Below, one piece after another: positions 17,488 through 25,377 of a stretch of 64,000 bases of DNA (the first letter of the stretch is position 1; each line of letters starts with the position of its first letter). The position numbers and the translations under genes are program-made. Under the pieces are notes generated by a model. It saw nothing but the letters and a program-made list of their open reading frames with translations. It was not told where the DNA came from and ran no database searches. This DNA comes from Bog-473 sp963834405 (GTDB lineage: Bacteria; Actinomycetota; Acidimicrobiia; Acidimicrobiales; RAAP-2), in assembly GCA_963834405.1 (NCBI GenBank), contig CAWIBX010000005.1:1-64000 (forward strand). Direction: 5' to 3'.

Positions 17488-18110
17488 AGCAGGGCTAGAT
17501 GTATTGACCCGCCAGGTCATTTACTCGGCTGATCGGAGCGTTGCCCTCCAGAGCTGTGTGGCTGCGGTGATTGTCAGAGATGTAAGAAGTCGCTGAAGGC
17601 TTCGTGTCACTTTTAATCGGATGCTCTTGTCCGTCCATTGGCCCGAGGCTGAACACCGTCGTTCCTGCCACATTTTGGAGAGACGGGACCATGACGACAG
17701 ATTCTCAGAGGTGAGCTCAAGGTCGGCCCCCTTCGCAATGAAACCTGTCCGGGTATGCCTGTTTTGCGACGCACTAGCCCGGCCGTATAGGCGCCGGTCT
17801 GCTTGCTATCGTGAGCACTCCTGTCACGATTGATCACTGGCGGTTAACCGAGCCGGTGGACCCGAGCAGAATGGGCGTGTTGGGTCCCTGAACTGCGGGT
17901 CCACACTAGAAGGTGACGTTTCGGCTCGTGCCGACGAGACGTGGGTTTACTGAATGCTTTCCAACCTCCGGACCGAGGCGATGGCGTCGGAGGATGACCC
18001 ACGGTTCAGTGCCCGGTTCGTACTGCTGGGATGCATGCTTCATCCCAAACGGCACCGACGATCGCGAAAGTTGCATGCGCCCGGTTCGGCGTTTGGCCAG
18101 GACTTTCCCA
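17488..18110. other. Long intergenic region carrying a dispersed repeat
   Basis: About 620 bp without a convincing gene. It contains the first copy of a diverged direct repeat (17810-17967) and a hairpin with perfect 9-bp arms, GTGGACCCG (from about 17857) and CGGGTCCAC (from about 17895). The right edge is the target duplication of the IS21 element. No coding frame with family character was found. Confidence 0.5.
17810..17967 (+). repeat. Intergenic direct repeat, copy 1
   Basis: This 158-bp stretch recurs at 35979-36147. Its first 19 bases (TGCTTGCTATCGTGAGCAC) and a 26-base block at its end (17942-17967, containing TTTACTGAATGCTTTCC) are identical in the two copies. A central CTGAACTG and a GTTTCGG also match, with small indels between. 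It resembles no element I recognise. It could be a structured RNA, a mobile-element end or a duplication remnant. Confidence 0.6.
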
Positions 18111-18337
18111 CGTTCTGTCGTTTGCCAGTTTTAAGGGACCACCTCGTTGCCAGAAGCATGGGGCCACATCGCGTCCACTTCTGCCGGCTGTGAGGATGAT
18201 CTAGGTGGACGCTCTCGGTGTCAAGTGCGCGAGTGCGGAAGTGGGGGGTCGCGAGGCGAAATAGCGCCCGCTCAGATGGCCGAGGAGCTCCGCAAACGGG
18301 ATGCCTGGCACCACAGGCCCAGGGGATGAACACGAAA

Positions 18338-18802
18338 TCATCGCCGACGCCGGGGTGCTGGAGTGTCGTCGGTCGGATCCGTTTCGAGGGTTGGCTTCTC
18401 GTTCTGGCGATAGGACTCGCCTTCGATGACCAGCTCCCACGCCGCGCTTTTGAGCCGGTCGACAGCGGATTGGGCGAGCAGGGGGTCGGCCATGCTGGCC
18501 AGCCATTCGCTCGGGTCACGGTTCGAGGTCAACACGGTGGCCTTGGCGTGGTGTCGTTCGACGCACAGCTCGTAGACGTCAGCCGTTTCGAGCATGTCGA
18601 GCGGCTGGAGGGCGAAGTCGTCGATCACAAGCAGATCGACGCCGATGAGCTTGCGCATCTCCTGGTCGTAGCTGGCGTCGAGACGGGCCGCCTTGAGCCG
18701 CTTGTGCAGACGGTCGTGGCGCTCGAAGTGCACGCTGATGCGGCGCCGACAGGCGATGTGCCCGAGGGCGGTGGCCATGAAGGTCTTGCCGACCCCGACC
18801 GG
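18338..18802 (-). pseudogene. istB: IstB helper ATPase, 3' part (P-loop to C-terminus)
   Basis: This fragment begins inside the P-loop (PVGVGKTFMATALGH) and continues through Walker B (VDLLVIDDFALQ) and the sensor region (ATVLTSNRDPSEW) to a normal IstB C-terminus. Its missing N-terminal half lies at 21606-21949, on the far side of a serine-recombinase element. Both halves contain the 8-bp sequence CCGACCGG (plus strand) at the break. Joining them there gives an uninterrupted frame of 266 residues, the usual IstB length. While split, the protein has no intact ATPase site, so the IS21 copy should be unable to transpose unless IstB is supplied in trans. Confidence 0.88.
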
Positions 18803-18847
18803 GACAGCGACAGACTGCAACATCTTCGGCGGTTGCTGCCGTGCGAG

Positions 18848-19120
18848 GTGCGAGTCACCTCGACGGTGCATCCTCTTTTCGGGCGGCTCCTGCCGGCGAC
18901 GGGCTTCAAGCGAATCGATGGATCCCTCTACTTGGTCGTGGGGCTTCCCGACGGGTCGCCGGGGACCATCGCCGTCTCGGCGACGGACATCTTGGAGGAC
19001 GAGCCGGTGGTCGAGCCCGCCGCGGCGCTGTCGGTGGAGGGGATCCGCGAGCTGCGTGCGCTGGTCGGCTCGATGAAGCCGAGGCGGCGGTCCCCATCGA
19101 GCGCCAAGAAGCGCAAATAG
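18848..19120 (+). CDS. DUF5372-like accessory protein of a serine-recombinase element
   Basis: About 90 residues: a beta-rich start (VRVTSTVHPLFGRLLPATGF, then DGSLYLVVGLPDGSPGTIAVSATDI), an acidic middle and a basic C-terminus ending KKRK. This is the small protein commonly found in front of actinobacterial recombinase genes in three-gene elements (DUF5372). The start is uncertain; GTG 18848 is chosen because upstream codons belong to the attachment-site region. It is followed after 47 bp by a second small gene. Its biochemical role is not established; it may be a DNA-binding or directionality cofactor. Confidence 0.65.
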   Translation: MRVTSTVHPLFGRLLPATGFKRIDGSLYLVVGLPDGSPGTIAVSATDILEDEPVVEPAAALSVEGIRELRALVGSMKPRRRSPSSAKKRK

Positions 19121-19167
19121 GCTCGACCGACCCTGCACGCGCCAACGAACAAGGGAGGTGAGCCTCT

Positions 19168-19365
19168 TTGCGAAGGCTCAGATTAGCCGCGCCCGCCCAG
19201 CTGGCTCTGGATATTCCGGGGCTTTGCGTCTCGCCAGTCGAACGGTGGTGGTCTCTGCCCGAAGAGGCCCAGGAGGCCGTCGTCTGTGTCCTGGCCCGGA
19301 TGATCGCCGCCGGTGTCGTCGACGAGGCCGACGAGGAGGTGGATCCAGATGACGCTCACGTCTGA
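19168..19365 (+). CDS. Small protein upstream of the serine recombinase
   Basis: A 65-residue protein starting with TTG at 19168, 7 bp after a strong GGGAGGTG ribosome site (19153-19160). It contains the short amphipathic block VERWWSLPEEAQEAVVCVLARMIAAGVV and an acidic tail. Its end overlaps the recombinase start by 17 bp, so translation is likely coupled. It is the usual middle gene of DUF5372/small ORF/recombinase trios. No enzymatic motif is present; a cofactor role is plausible. Confidence 0.65.
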   Translation: MRRLRLAAPAQLALDIPGLCVSPVERWWSLPEEAQEAVVCVLARMIAAGVVDEADEEVDPDDAHV

Positions 19366-21580
19366 GCTCGCCTCCAAGGTCACGGCGTCGCACCTCGGTC
19401 GTGATGCATACGTATATGTGCGCCAGTCGACGTTCACGCAGATGCGTGAGCACACCGAGAGCTTGGAGCGCCAGTACGAGCTGGCCTCCCGGGCGCAGAC
19501 TCTGGGCTGGCCGCCTCAGCAGGTGGTCGTGGTCGACAGCGACCTCGGCCGCTCCGGCGCCGACGCGACAGCCAGGGAGGGCTTCAAGAATCTGGTGGCC
19601 GACGTCGGCCTGGGCAAGGTCGGGATCATCTTGGGCATCGAGGTCTCCCGCCTCGCCCGCAACAATGCGGATTGGTATCAGCTGCTCGACCTTTGCGCGT
19701 TGACCAACACGCTGATCGCCGACGGCGACGGCCTGTATCACCCTGGCGACTTCAACGACCGTCTGGTCCTCGGCCTCAAAGGCACCATGTCGGAGGCTGA
19801 GCTGCACCTGATCCGCCACCGGCTCACGGCCGGGCTGCTCCATAAGGCGGCCAAGGGCGAGCTGCGCCAGGGCCTGCCGGTCGGATTCGTCTATGACGAG
19901 GCTGACCGGGTGGCGCTCGACCCCGACGAGGCGGTCATTGAGTCGATCGCCGTGGTCTTCCGGCGCTTCGAGGAGCTCGGGTCCGCCCGGCAGGTGATGC
20001 TGTCGCTGCTTGAGGACAACCTGCTCATCCCGCGCCGGCCCACCGGGTCGCGCCGGATCCGGTGGGCGCCGGCGAGCTACCCGGCGATCCACGACTTCCT
20101 GACCAACCCCGCCTACGCGGGCGCGTTCGTCTTCGGCCGCCGCCGAGACGAGAAGCGCCTTGACGTCGACGGTCGGCTCGTGAAGCGCACGCGTGAGCTC
20201 CCCCGCGACGAGTGGGCGGTGCTGATCCCCGACCATCATCCGGGGTTCGTCACCTGGGAGCGCTATGAGCGCACCCAGGACGAGCTTCGGGCGAACTGGC
20301 GGGCGCCGCGCGGCCACGGCGGCGGGGCGGTGCGGGAAGGGACCGCCCTTCTGCAGGGCCGGGTGCGCTGCGGCCGCTGCGGGCGGATGATGCAGGTGGG
20401 ATATTCGGGCACGACGGGCGACACACCGCGCTATCTCTGTGGCCGGAACAAGTTGCTCTATGGCGGGGAACGAGGCTGCCAGAGCCTCGGCGGCCGCAGG
20501 CTCGAGAACCGCGTCCTCGAAGAAGTCTTTGCCATGCTCGAGCCGGCCAGCCTGGCGGCAACCGCAAAAGCGCTCGCCGAGGCCGACGCCAACCACCGCC
20601 GGCATGTCGCGGTCTTCGAACTGGCCGTCGAACGCGCCCGCTTCGAGGCCGAGCGGGCGCGCCGCCAGTTCGACGCCGTCGAGCCTGAGAACCGCCTCGT
20701 CGCGAGGACCCTCGAACGGTCGCTCGAGGAGGCCCTGACAGCGCAGCGACTGGCCGAGGCGAATCTCGCCGCTCAACGGCTCCGTCAGCCGACCAGACTC
20801 ACCGAGGAGGAGACGGCGTGGCTCGAGCGGGCAGGGGCTGACGTGCGCGCCGTGTTCCACGCGCCCACCACCACGTGGCGGGAGCGCAAGCAGCTGCTGC
20901 GGGCAGTCATCACCGAGGTCGTCGTGACCGTGCACGCCGAGGAGCGCCGTGCCGACGTGAGTGTCGTGTGGGAGGGAGGTGCGACCGCCGCATTCGACAT
21001 CGACCTCAACAAGACCGGCAAACACTTCCGGACGACGGATGAAAGCACCGTCGATCTGGTTCGCCGTCTGTCTGAGCGCTATGACGACAAGACAATCGCC
21101 GCGGTCTTGTCGAGGCAGGGCCGGCGCACCGGCACCGGCCTTCCGTTCACCCAGACGCGGGTGAAGACCCTCCGGAACTCACGGGGCATCGCCGCGTTTC
21201 AGCCGTCGACGGTCACACCCGCCGTCGATGATGTGCCGGTGGTCTCCATCACGAAGGCCGAGCAGATCCTCGGCGTCTCGAGGGTGACGCTGTATCGCTG
21301 GATGCATGATGGTTTCATCAACGGCGAGCAGCTCACGCCTGGTGGCCCCTGGCATATCCGCATCACCGATGAGGTTCGTCGCCGCATCGTCCCGGAGGTT
21401 CCCGACGGCTGGGTGGGGCTCGATCAGGCATCGAAGGTCCTCGGCGTCGCTCGTCAAACGGTGTTGCACAAGGTCCAACGCGGTGAGCTCCAGGCCGTCC
21501 ACGTCAACCAGGGACGCAGGAAAGGCCTGCGTATCAACGTGAACGCGGCAAGCCCTGGACTCTTCGACACACCCAGATGA
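19349..21580 (+). CDS. Large serine recombinase (site-specific)
   Basis: A recombinase of 743 residues. The resolvase catalytic domain begins YVYVRQSTF, with the nucleophilic serine in RQS, and contains EVSRLARNNADWYQL. A recombinase domain follows (IHDFLTNPAYAGAFVFG), then a zinc ribbon (CGRCGRMMQVGY, then CGRNKLLYGGERGC), a coiled-coil rich in Ala/Glu/Arg (about 415-500) and C-terminal helix-turn-helix modules (TKAEQILGVSRVTLYRWMHDG). ATG 19349 is used; upstream in-frame codons overlap the small gene. It presumably integrated the element into the istB P-loop and could excise it. The gene is complete. Confidence 0.92.
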   Translation: MTLTSELASKVTASHLGRDAYVYVRQSTFTQMREHTESLERQYELASRAQTLGWPPQQVVVVDSDLGRSGADATAREGFKNLVADVGLGKVGIILGIEVSRLARNNADWYQLLDLCALTNTLIADGDGLYHPGDFNDRLVLGLKGTMSEAELHLIRHRLTAGLLHKAAKGELRQGLPVGFVYDEADRVALDPDEAVIESIAVVFRRFEELGSARQVMLSLLEDNLLIPRRPTGSRRIRWAPASYPAIHDFLTNPAYAGAFVFGRRRDEKRLDVDGRLVKRTRELPRDEWAVLIPDHHPGFVTWERYERTQDELRANWRAPRGHGGGAVREGTALLQGRVRCGRCGRMMQVGYSGTTGDTPRYLCGRNKLLYGGERGCQSLGGRRLENRVLEEVFAMLEPASLAATAKALAEADANHRRHVAVFELAVERARFEAERARRQFDAVEPENRLVARTLERSLEEALTAQRLAEANLAAQRLRQPTRLTEEETAWLERAGADVRAVFHAPTTTWRERKQLLRAVITEVVVTVHAEERRADVSVVWEGGATAAFDIDLNKTGKHFRTTDESTVDLVRRLSERYDDKTIAAVLSRQGRRTGTGLPFTQTRVKTLRNSRGIAAFQPSTVTPAVDDVPVVSITKAEQILGVSRVTLYRWMHDGFINGEQLTPGGPWHIRITDEVRRRIVPEVPDGWVGLDQASKVLGVARQTVLHKVQRGELQAVHVNQGRRKGLRINVNAASPGLFDTPR

Positions 21581-21605
21581 AAGGAAGGTGCAGTGTCAAC
21601 CAATT

Positions 21606-21949
21606 CCGACCGGCCCCATGATGAAGGCGTTGCGGGCTTGGCCGACGAAGCGCATGGAGACCAGCTCGGACCAGACGGCGCGGTCATAGGTGATCTTGGC
21701 TCCTTCGTCCCAGGCCTCGAGCACCATGTGCGGATCCAACTTGGCCGCCCGGGCCCGCAGACCGGCCGAGGCGGCGTCACGGCGGGACACCTCGTCGCTG
21801 AACAGCTGCTCGAGGAACTCGACGTGGCCGAGGTTGTGGCTGCGCGCCAGGGCGAGGCGCTCGGGCAGCGTGGTGATGAGCTGGCCGAGCTTGAGGCGAC
21901 GCATGAGGACCTTGAGCTCGGGCGAGACCGACGGCGTGGGCGCGCTCAT
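21606..21949 (-). pseudogene. istB: IstB helper ATPase, 5' part (N-terminus to P-loop)
   Basis: This is the N-terminal 115 residues of IstB. ATG at 21949 overlaps the istA stop (ATGA). The reading runs through a basic helical region (LKVLMRRLKLGQLITTLPERL) to FIMGPVG, where the serine-recombinase element starts and translation ends a few codons later. The rest of the gene is at 18338-18802. Frame and residues match across the gap, showing a clean insertion rather than decay. Confidence 0.88.
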
Positions 21950-23502
21950 CGTCCCGCCTCGGTGACGCTGGTGAACTCGGAGGGGTCGCGAGCGAAGCGT
22001 CCCTGGATCACGACCGGCTGGGGCGCCACGTCGGGATCGGCGTCCTCTCGGGCCCGTTCGAGCATGCGCGAAACGAGGTTCACGTCGACGGCCTCGGCCT
22101 CGAGGGCCCGAGAGCAGGCCAGCTCGACCCGCTCGGGGCCCCACTTCTTGACCAGGCCTAGGAGGCGGTAGACCTGGCGCATCTTGGTCCAGGGCAGCGG
22201 TGTGTCCAAGATGGCGGCGGCATAGACGCCGATGGAGGGACCGTGATCGGCCGCCATGCGCCCGAGGCGCTCGATGTCGCGGGTGGCGTAGATCTCGGTG
22301 CCAGTCGGCATGTCGGCGACGTCGGTGGACTTTCCACCGGGGGGTTTGCGGGCGTGGACCTTGACCAGCTCGCCCTTCAAGTACAGCTTGACCGTGGAGG
22401 TGTCACGCCGGGCCCGCAGCGTCCGGCCAACGAGGTGGTGAGGCACCGAGTAGATCGCCTTGTCCACTTCGACGTGGAAGTCGCGGTGGACCTTGGGATC
22501 GGACCACTTCGGCGTGTCGAAGGGCGCGCAGGGCAGCGCCAAGAGCAGCGGGAGCTCTTCTGTGCGGAAGACTTCGATGGGTCGGCACTGGGTGGTGCCG
22601 TGGATGCGCATCCCGGCGGTGGTGTCACACCAGGTCTCGGCCCGCACCCGACAGTCGGGCAGGTCGACGAAGGACTCTCCGGCGAAGAAGTTGTGCTGGA
22701 CGTAGTGGACGACGCGCTCGACTCGTGGCTTGTCGGTGGGGGTGGCGACCCGAGCGGCGTCGATGACGAAGCCGCGGGACTGGGCGTACTCCATGAAGGT
22801 GTCGTTGATTCGCGGCGCGGTGTTCTCGGCCGTAATGACGATGGACTTCATGTTGTCGGGGATGACGACGGGGAAGACGCCGCCGAAGTAGCCCCAGGCG
22901 GCTTCGAACCCTTTGATCACCTCCTCAGTCGTTTGGAGGAACGTCGGCCAGACGAAGTGGTGCCGGCTCGAGACGGCCGTGAAGATCAGCCCGTGGCAGA
23001 CCCGTCGGCGCTCCCTGTCAGGGACCAACCCGAGGCGTCCAAAGTCCACCTGGAGTTCTCGCCCCGGTGGAGGGTCCGAGACCCGGACGGTGACCGTCCG
23101 CCTCCCGGCTCCGCAGCGCTCGACGGCGAAGCGGGCCAGGGTCCGCGGTGGAACGACCACCCCCCGGCGGGCCAGCAGGATGCCGACCTTGGTGACGGTG
23201 AGGTCATCTTTGAGCCAGCCCTTGATGCGCTCTTCTTCGCCCAGCAGGATCCGCCAGGCCTCGCCGTGGCCATCGGGACGGTGCGGGCGGACCCGCTCGA
23301 CCACCTGGCCGATCAGCTCTTCACCGAGCTGCTCCTCGCTGCCGGCACGGTCAACTCCCAACTCCATGGCCGCGGCGATGTAACGCCTGACCGTCTTTCG
23401 ATCGATGCCGACCCCGTGGGCGATGGGCCGCTCACCCTCGCCGCGCAGCCAGCGCCGCAGTGCCTCTTTGACCTGGACCACCGATACCTCCCGAAACGCC
23501 AT
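21946..23502 (-). CDS. istA: IS21-family transposase IstA
   Basis: A 518-residue transposase. An N-terminal helix-turn-helix (RPIAHGVGIDRKTVRRYIAAA) precedes a DDE integrase core. The core includes LQVDFGRLGLV, a second acidic residue around PVVIPDNMKSIV, and the block around ATPTDKPRVERVVHYVQ. Then come a Mu-transposase-like beta domain (YSVPHHLVGRTLRARRD) and a C-terminal IstB-interaction region. It is full-length. The gene is followed by istB with a 4-bp overlap. It binds the multiple terminal repeats at the IS ends. Confidence 0.95.
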   Translation of the reverse strand: MAFREVSVVQVKEALRRWLRGEGERPIAHGVGIDRKTVRRYIAAAMELGVDRAGSEEQLGEELIGQVVERVRPHRPDGHGEAWRILLGEEERIKGWLKDDLTVTKVGILLARRGVVVPPRTLARFAVERCGAGRRTVTVRVSDPPPGRELQVDFGRLGLVPDRERRRVCHGLIFTAVSSRHHFVWPTFLQTTEEVIKGFEAAWGYFGGVFPVVIPDNMKSIVITAENTAPRINDTFMEYAQSRGFVIDAARVATPTDKPRVERVVHYVQHNFFAGESFVDLPDCRVRAETWCDTTAGMRIHGTTQCRPIEVFRTEELPLLLALPCAPFDTPKWSDPKVHRDFHVEVDKAIYSVPHHLVGRTLRARRDTSTVKLYLKGELVKVHARKPPGGKSTDVADMPTGTEIYATRDIERLGRMAADHGPSIGVYAAAILDTPLPWTKMRQVYRLLGLVKKWGPERVELACSRALEAEAVDVNLVSRMLERAREDADPDVAPQPVVIQGRFARDPSEFTSVTEAGR

Positions 23503-23700
23503 GGGGCCTCCTCGCCAGCGGCTTGAGAGGCCCAGCCGAATGTCTTTTCGGCCGGCGTTGGTGGACCCTCAGGGTGGTCCCATAACTGGCAAAGAGGGTG
23601 GTCCCATGTCACTGGCGAAACCAGCGATCAGCTGGTCCCATGTGACTGGCAAACGGCACGTTCGAAAGTGGAGGAAGCTTGTGTGCAGGTTTGGCCTGCC

Positions 23701-25263
23701 TCAGGGGATGACCGTTCCTGAGGGGGCGAGCACCTCTCCGATGAGCTGTGCTGAGACCTGGCGTGCGACGGGAGCGAGTGACCACGAGAAGCTCGCCGAC
23801 CAGTCGACTTCTCCGTAGTAGCCGTTTGGTGCGACGCTCGAATAGAGCGGACCGACCGCCATGACCGCGGGTGCCAACGACGAGGTGTCAGCCAACCACA
23901 GCTCGTCGTCGGCCACGTAGAGGACCGAGCTTCCCGCGGCGGCCGGCAATGCCAAGACGGTGCCCGGCGGTGCGCCAGCCAGACGGCCCTGCGTCCCGGT
24001 AGGGGTGAGCCCCCATTCGGCGTTGGTGGCGTTCCACTGCGCCAGGTAGCCCGAGCTCCAGAACGCGTTGCCTTCAGAGCCAAAGGGCGCCGACGTCGAT
24101 GCTTCGGAGAAGAGGAGGGCCCCCGACGCCGTCCAACTCGGTGCCAGCGACTCGGTGTCGGGGGGCACCTTGACCGGGACGCACTGAGCCGAAGGGAAGA
24201 TACAGCGCTCGACGTCGCGTCCGGTGCTCCAGATGCTCCGGCCGATTCCGGCCACCACGGCGACGGCATCACCCCCGGGTTCTGGGACGACCCAGATGGG
24301 TCCGGCGAGCGAAGGGAGGAGCGGCACCGGCGTCGTGCTTTGCGACGCGAGGCTGTAGAGGGTGAGCCCGTCGGCGGCTTCCGCGAAACCCGGGGCCTCC
24401 CAGAAGAGCAGACCTCCGCCCTGGGGCCACCAAGCAGCCAGACGGATGTCGCTCCCGGGGAGGCGGTACACGATGTCGGCACTGCCGCCAGCCGGGGAAA
24501 TGACGCCAAGCTGCCCGGCGGCCGGGGTGGCAGGGCCGGTCGTGGTCGCCGGCGAGGCAAATTCGGCGTCGTCGAAGGCGATCTGGCGTCCGTCAGGTGA
24601 CCAGGCCAGATCCTCGACGCCATTGCCCGTGCCGATCGGAAGCGGGACGGGGCTCGAACCGGGTCGTTCGAGGTAGAGGTTCTCCGGCACCGGCACGGTG
24701 CCATTGGTCGAGGTCGCGACGGCGAAGGACATCTCTGCGGTCACCGGCGACCAGGCGAACATGGCCACTCCCTCCGGTGTGACCTCGTGGGCAACCGTGG
24801 AGCCAGCCGCCACCAGCCAAAGCGTTGGTGCGGGGATGTCGACGCCCGAATAGCCAGCGGTATGGAGAAAGCCCAGCCACTGACCGTCCATCGACCACGA
24901 GGGGCTGCTGTCGTAGCCGCCGGACGACGGTCCGGTGATCGTCGAGAGCGTCCCCGCGTCATCGAGCACGGCGAGTTGGCCCCGAGAGACGAAGGCGAGG
25001 TCGCCATGGCCGGCCCAGGCGCTGCCGTTGGTAGCGAGGGGCCCGGGCGCGGGTGGGCTTGTCGGACCCGCGGGCACCGTCGTCGGTGTGGGCGCGGTGT
25101 AGGCCGGAACGCTGTAGGCGGGCGGTGCCGGGCTCGGCGGGGCGAGGCGTGACGTCGCCCTGGCAGCACGTCCGGGCGTCTCGACAACTCCTAGAGCCGC
25201 GGACCCGGCCGTCAAAGCCCCAACCAAGACAAGCATCAACCACGGCATCGCCGTTCGCCGCAT
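23701..25263 (-). CDS. Secreted TolB/WD40-like beta-propeller protein
   Basis: A 520-residue exported protein: an N-terminal hydrophobic segment (about 7-25) and a Pro/Thr/Ala-rich linker to about residue 75. Repeated propeller blades follow, each with a W-S-x-D-G type turn (PSWSMDGQWLGFL, DLAWSPDGRQIAFD, PSWTASGALLFS). Such actinobacterial proteins are surface or extracellular and bind partners; no catalytic residues are apparent. The IS21 target duplication lies about 40 bp beyond its stop, so the gene itself was spared. Function unassigned. Confidence 0.75.
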   Translation of the reverse strand: MRRTAMPWLMLVLVGALTAGSAALGVVETPGRAARATSRLAPPSPAPPAYSVPAYTAPTPTTVPAGPTSPPAPGPLATNGSAWAGHGDLAFVSRGQLAVLDDAGTLSTITGPSSGGYDSSPSWSMDGQWLGFLHTAGYSGVDIPAPTLWLVAAGSTVAHEVTPEGVAMFAWSPVTAEMSFAVATSTNGTVPVPENLYLERPGSSPVPLPIGTGNGVEDLAWSPDGRQIAFDDAEFASPATTTGPATPAAGQLGVISPAGGSADIVYRLPGSDIRLAAWWPQGGGLLFWEAPGFAEAADGLTLYSLASQSTTPVPLLPSLAGPIWVVPEPGGDAVAVVAGIGRSIWSTGRDVERCIFPSAQCVPVKVPPDTESLAPSWTASGALLFSEASTSAPFGSEGNAFWSSGYLAQWNATNAEWGLTPTGTQGRLAGAPPGTVLALPAAAGSSVLYVADDELWLADTSSLAPAVMAVGPLYSSVAPNGYYGEVDWSASFSWSLAPVARQVSAQLIGEVLAPSGTVIP

Positions 25264-25377
25264 ATGTCTTTCTTACTCCCCGTCGACGATGTGCGGTACT
25301 CCGCCAGATCGATGCGACCGCGATCCACTTCTTAGGCCGTACGCCCGATGTCGGCTACCCCTTCCGATCGCGAATCC

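Larger units (their letters stand above)
18795..21613 (+). mobile_element. Serine-recombinase element inserted in the istB P-loop
   Basis: A 2811-bp insertion is bounded by the direct repeat CCGACCGG (18795-18802 and 21606-21613), which is the istB codons for Pro-Val-Gly of the P-loop. Inside the repeats the element ends are imperfectly inverted: GACAGACTGCAACATCTTC near the left end, and GACACTGCACCTTCC read inward from the right end. This is expected for the two arms of a serine-recombinase attachment site. It carries, all on the plus strand, a DUF5372-type gene, a 65-codon ORF and a large serine recombinase. 2811 is a multiple of three and excision through the repeat restores istB. Confidence 0.82.
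18116..23658 (-). mobile_element. IS21-family insertion sequence, interrupted by a nested element
   Basis: The ends are TGTCGTTTGCCAGT (18116) and, inverted, ACTGGCAAACGGCA (ending 23658), matching at 13 of 14 positions. The flanks are identical CGTTC pentamers (18111-18115, 23659-23663), a target duplication of the size IS21 makes. The right end carries three TGGTCCCAT...ACTGGC repeats (23575, 23599, 23633) and the left end two degenerate inverted ones near 18121-18170, as expected of IS21 multiple terminal sites. Without the nested insertion it would be 2732 bp, with istA and istB overlapping by ATGA. Confidence 0.88.

Noticed and set aside
19178..21025. A 615-codon frame antisense to the serine recombinase
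   Set aside because: It runs opposite a gene with clear domains, lacks any family motif and is a by-product of high GC codon bias.
22243..23526. A 427-codon frame antisense to istA
   Set aside because: istA has a full domain set; the antisense frame is compositional.
23575..23653. Three regularly spaced repeats, considered as a short CRISPR array
   Set aside because: They are the terminal transposase-binding repeats of the IS21 element; the repeats are imperfect, spacing is uneven and no cas genes are present.
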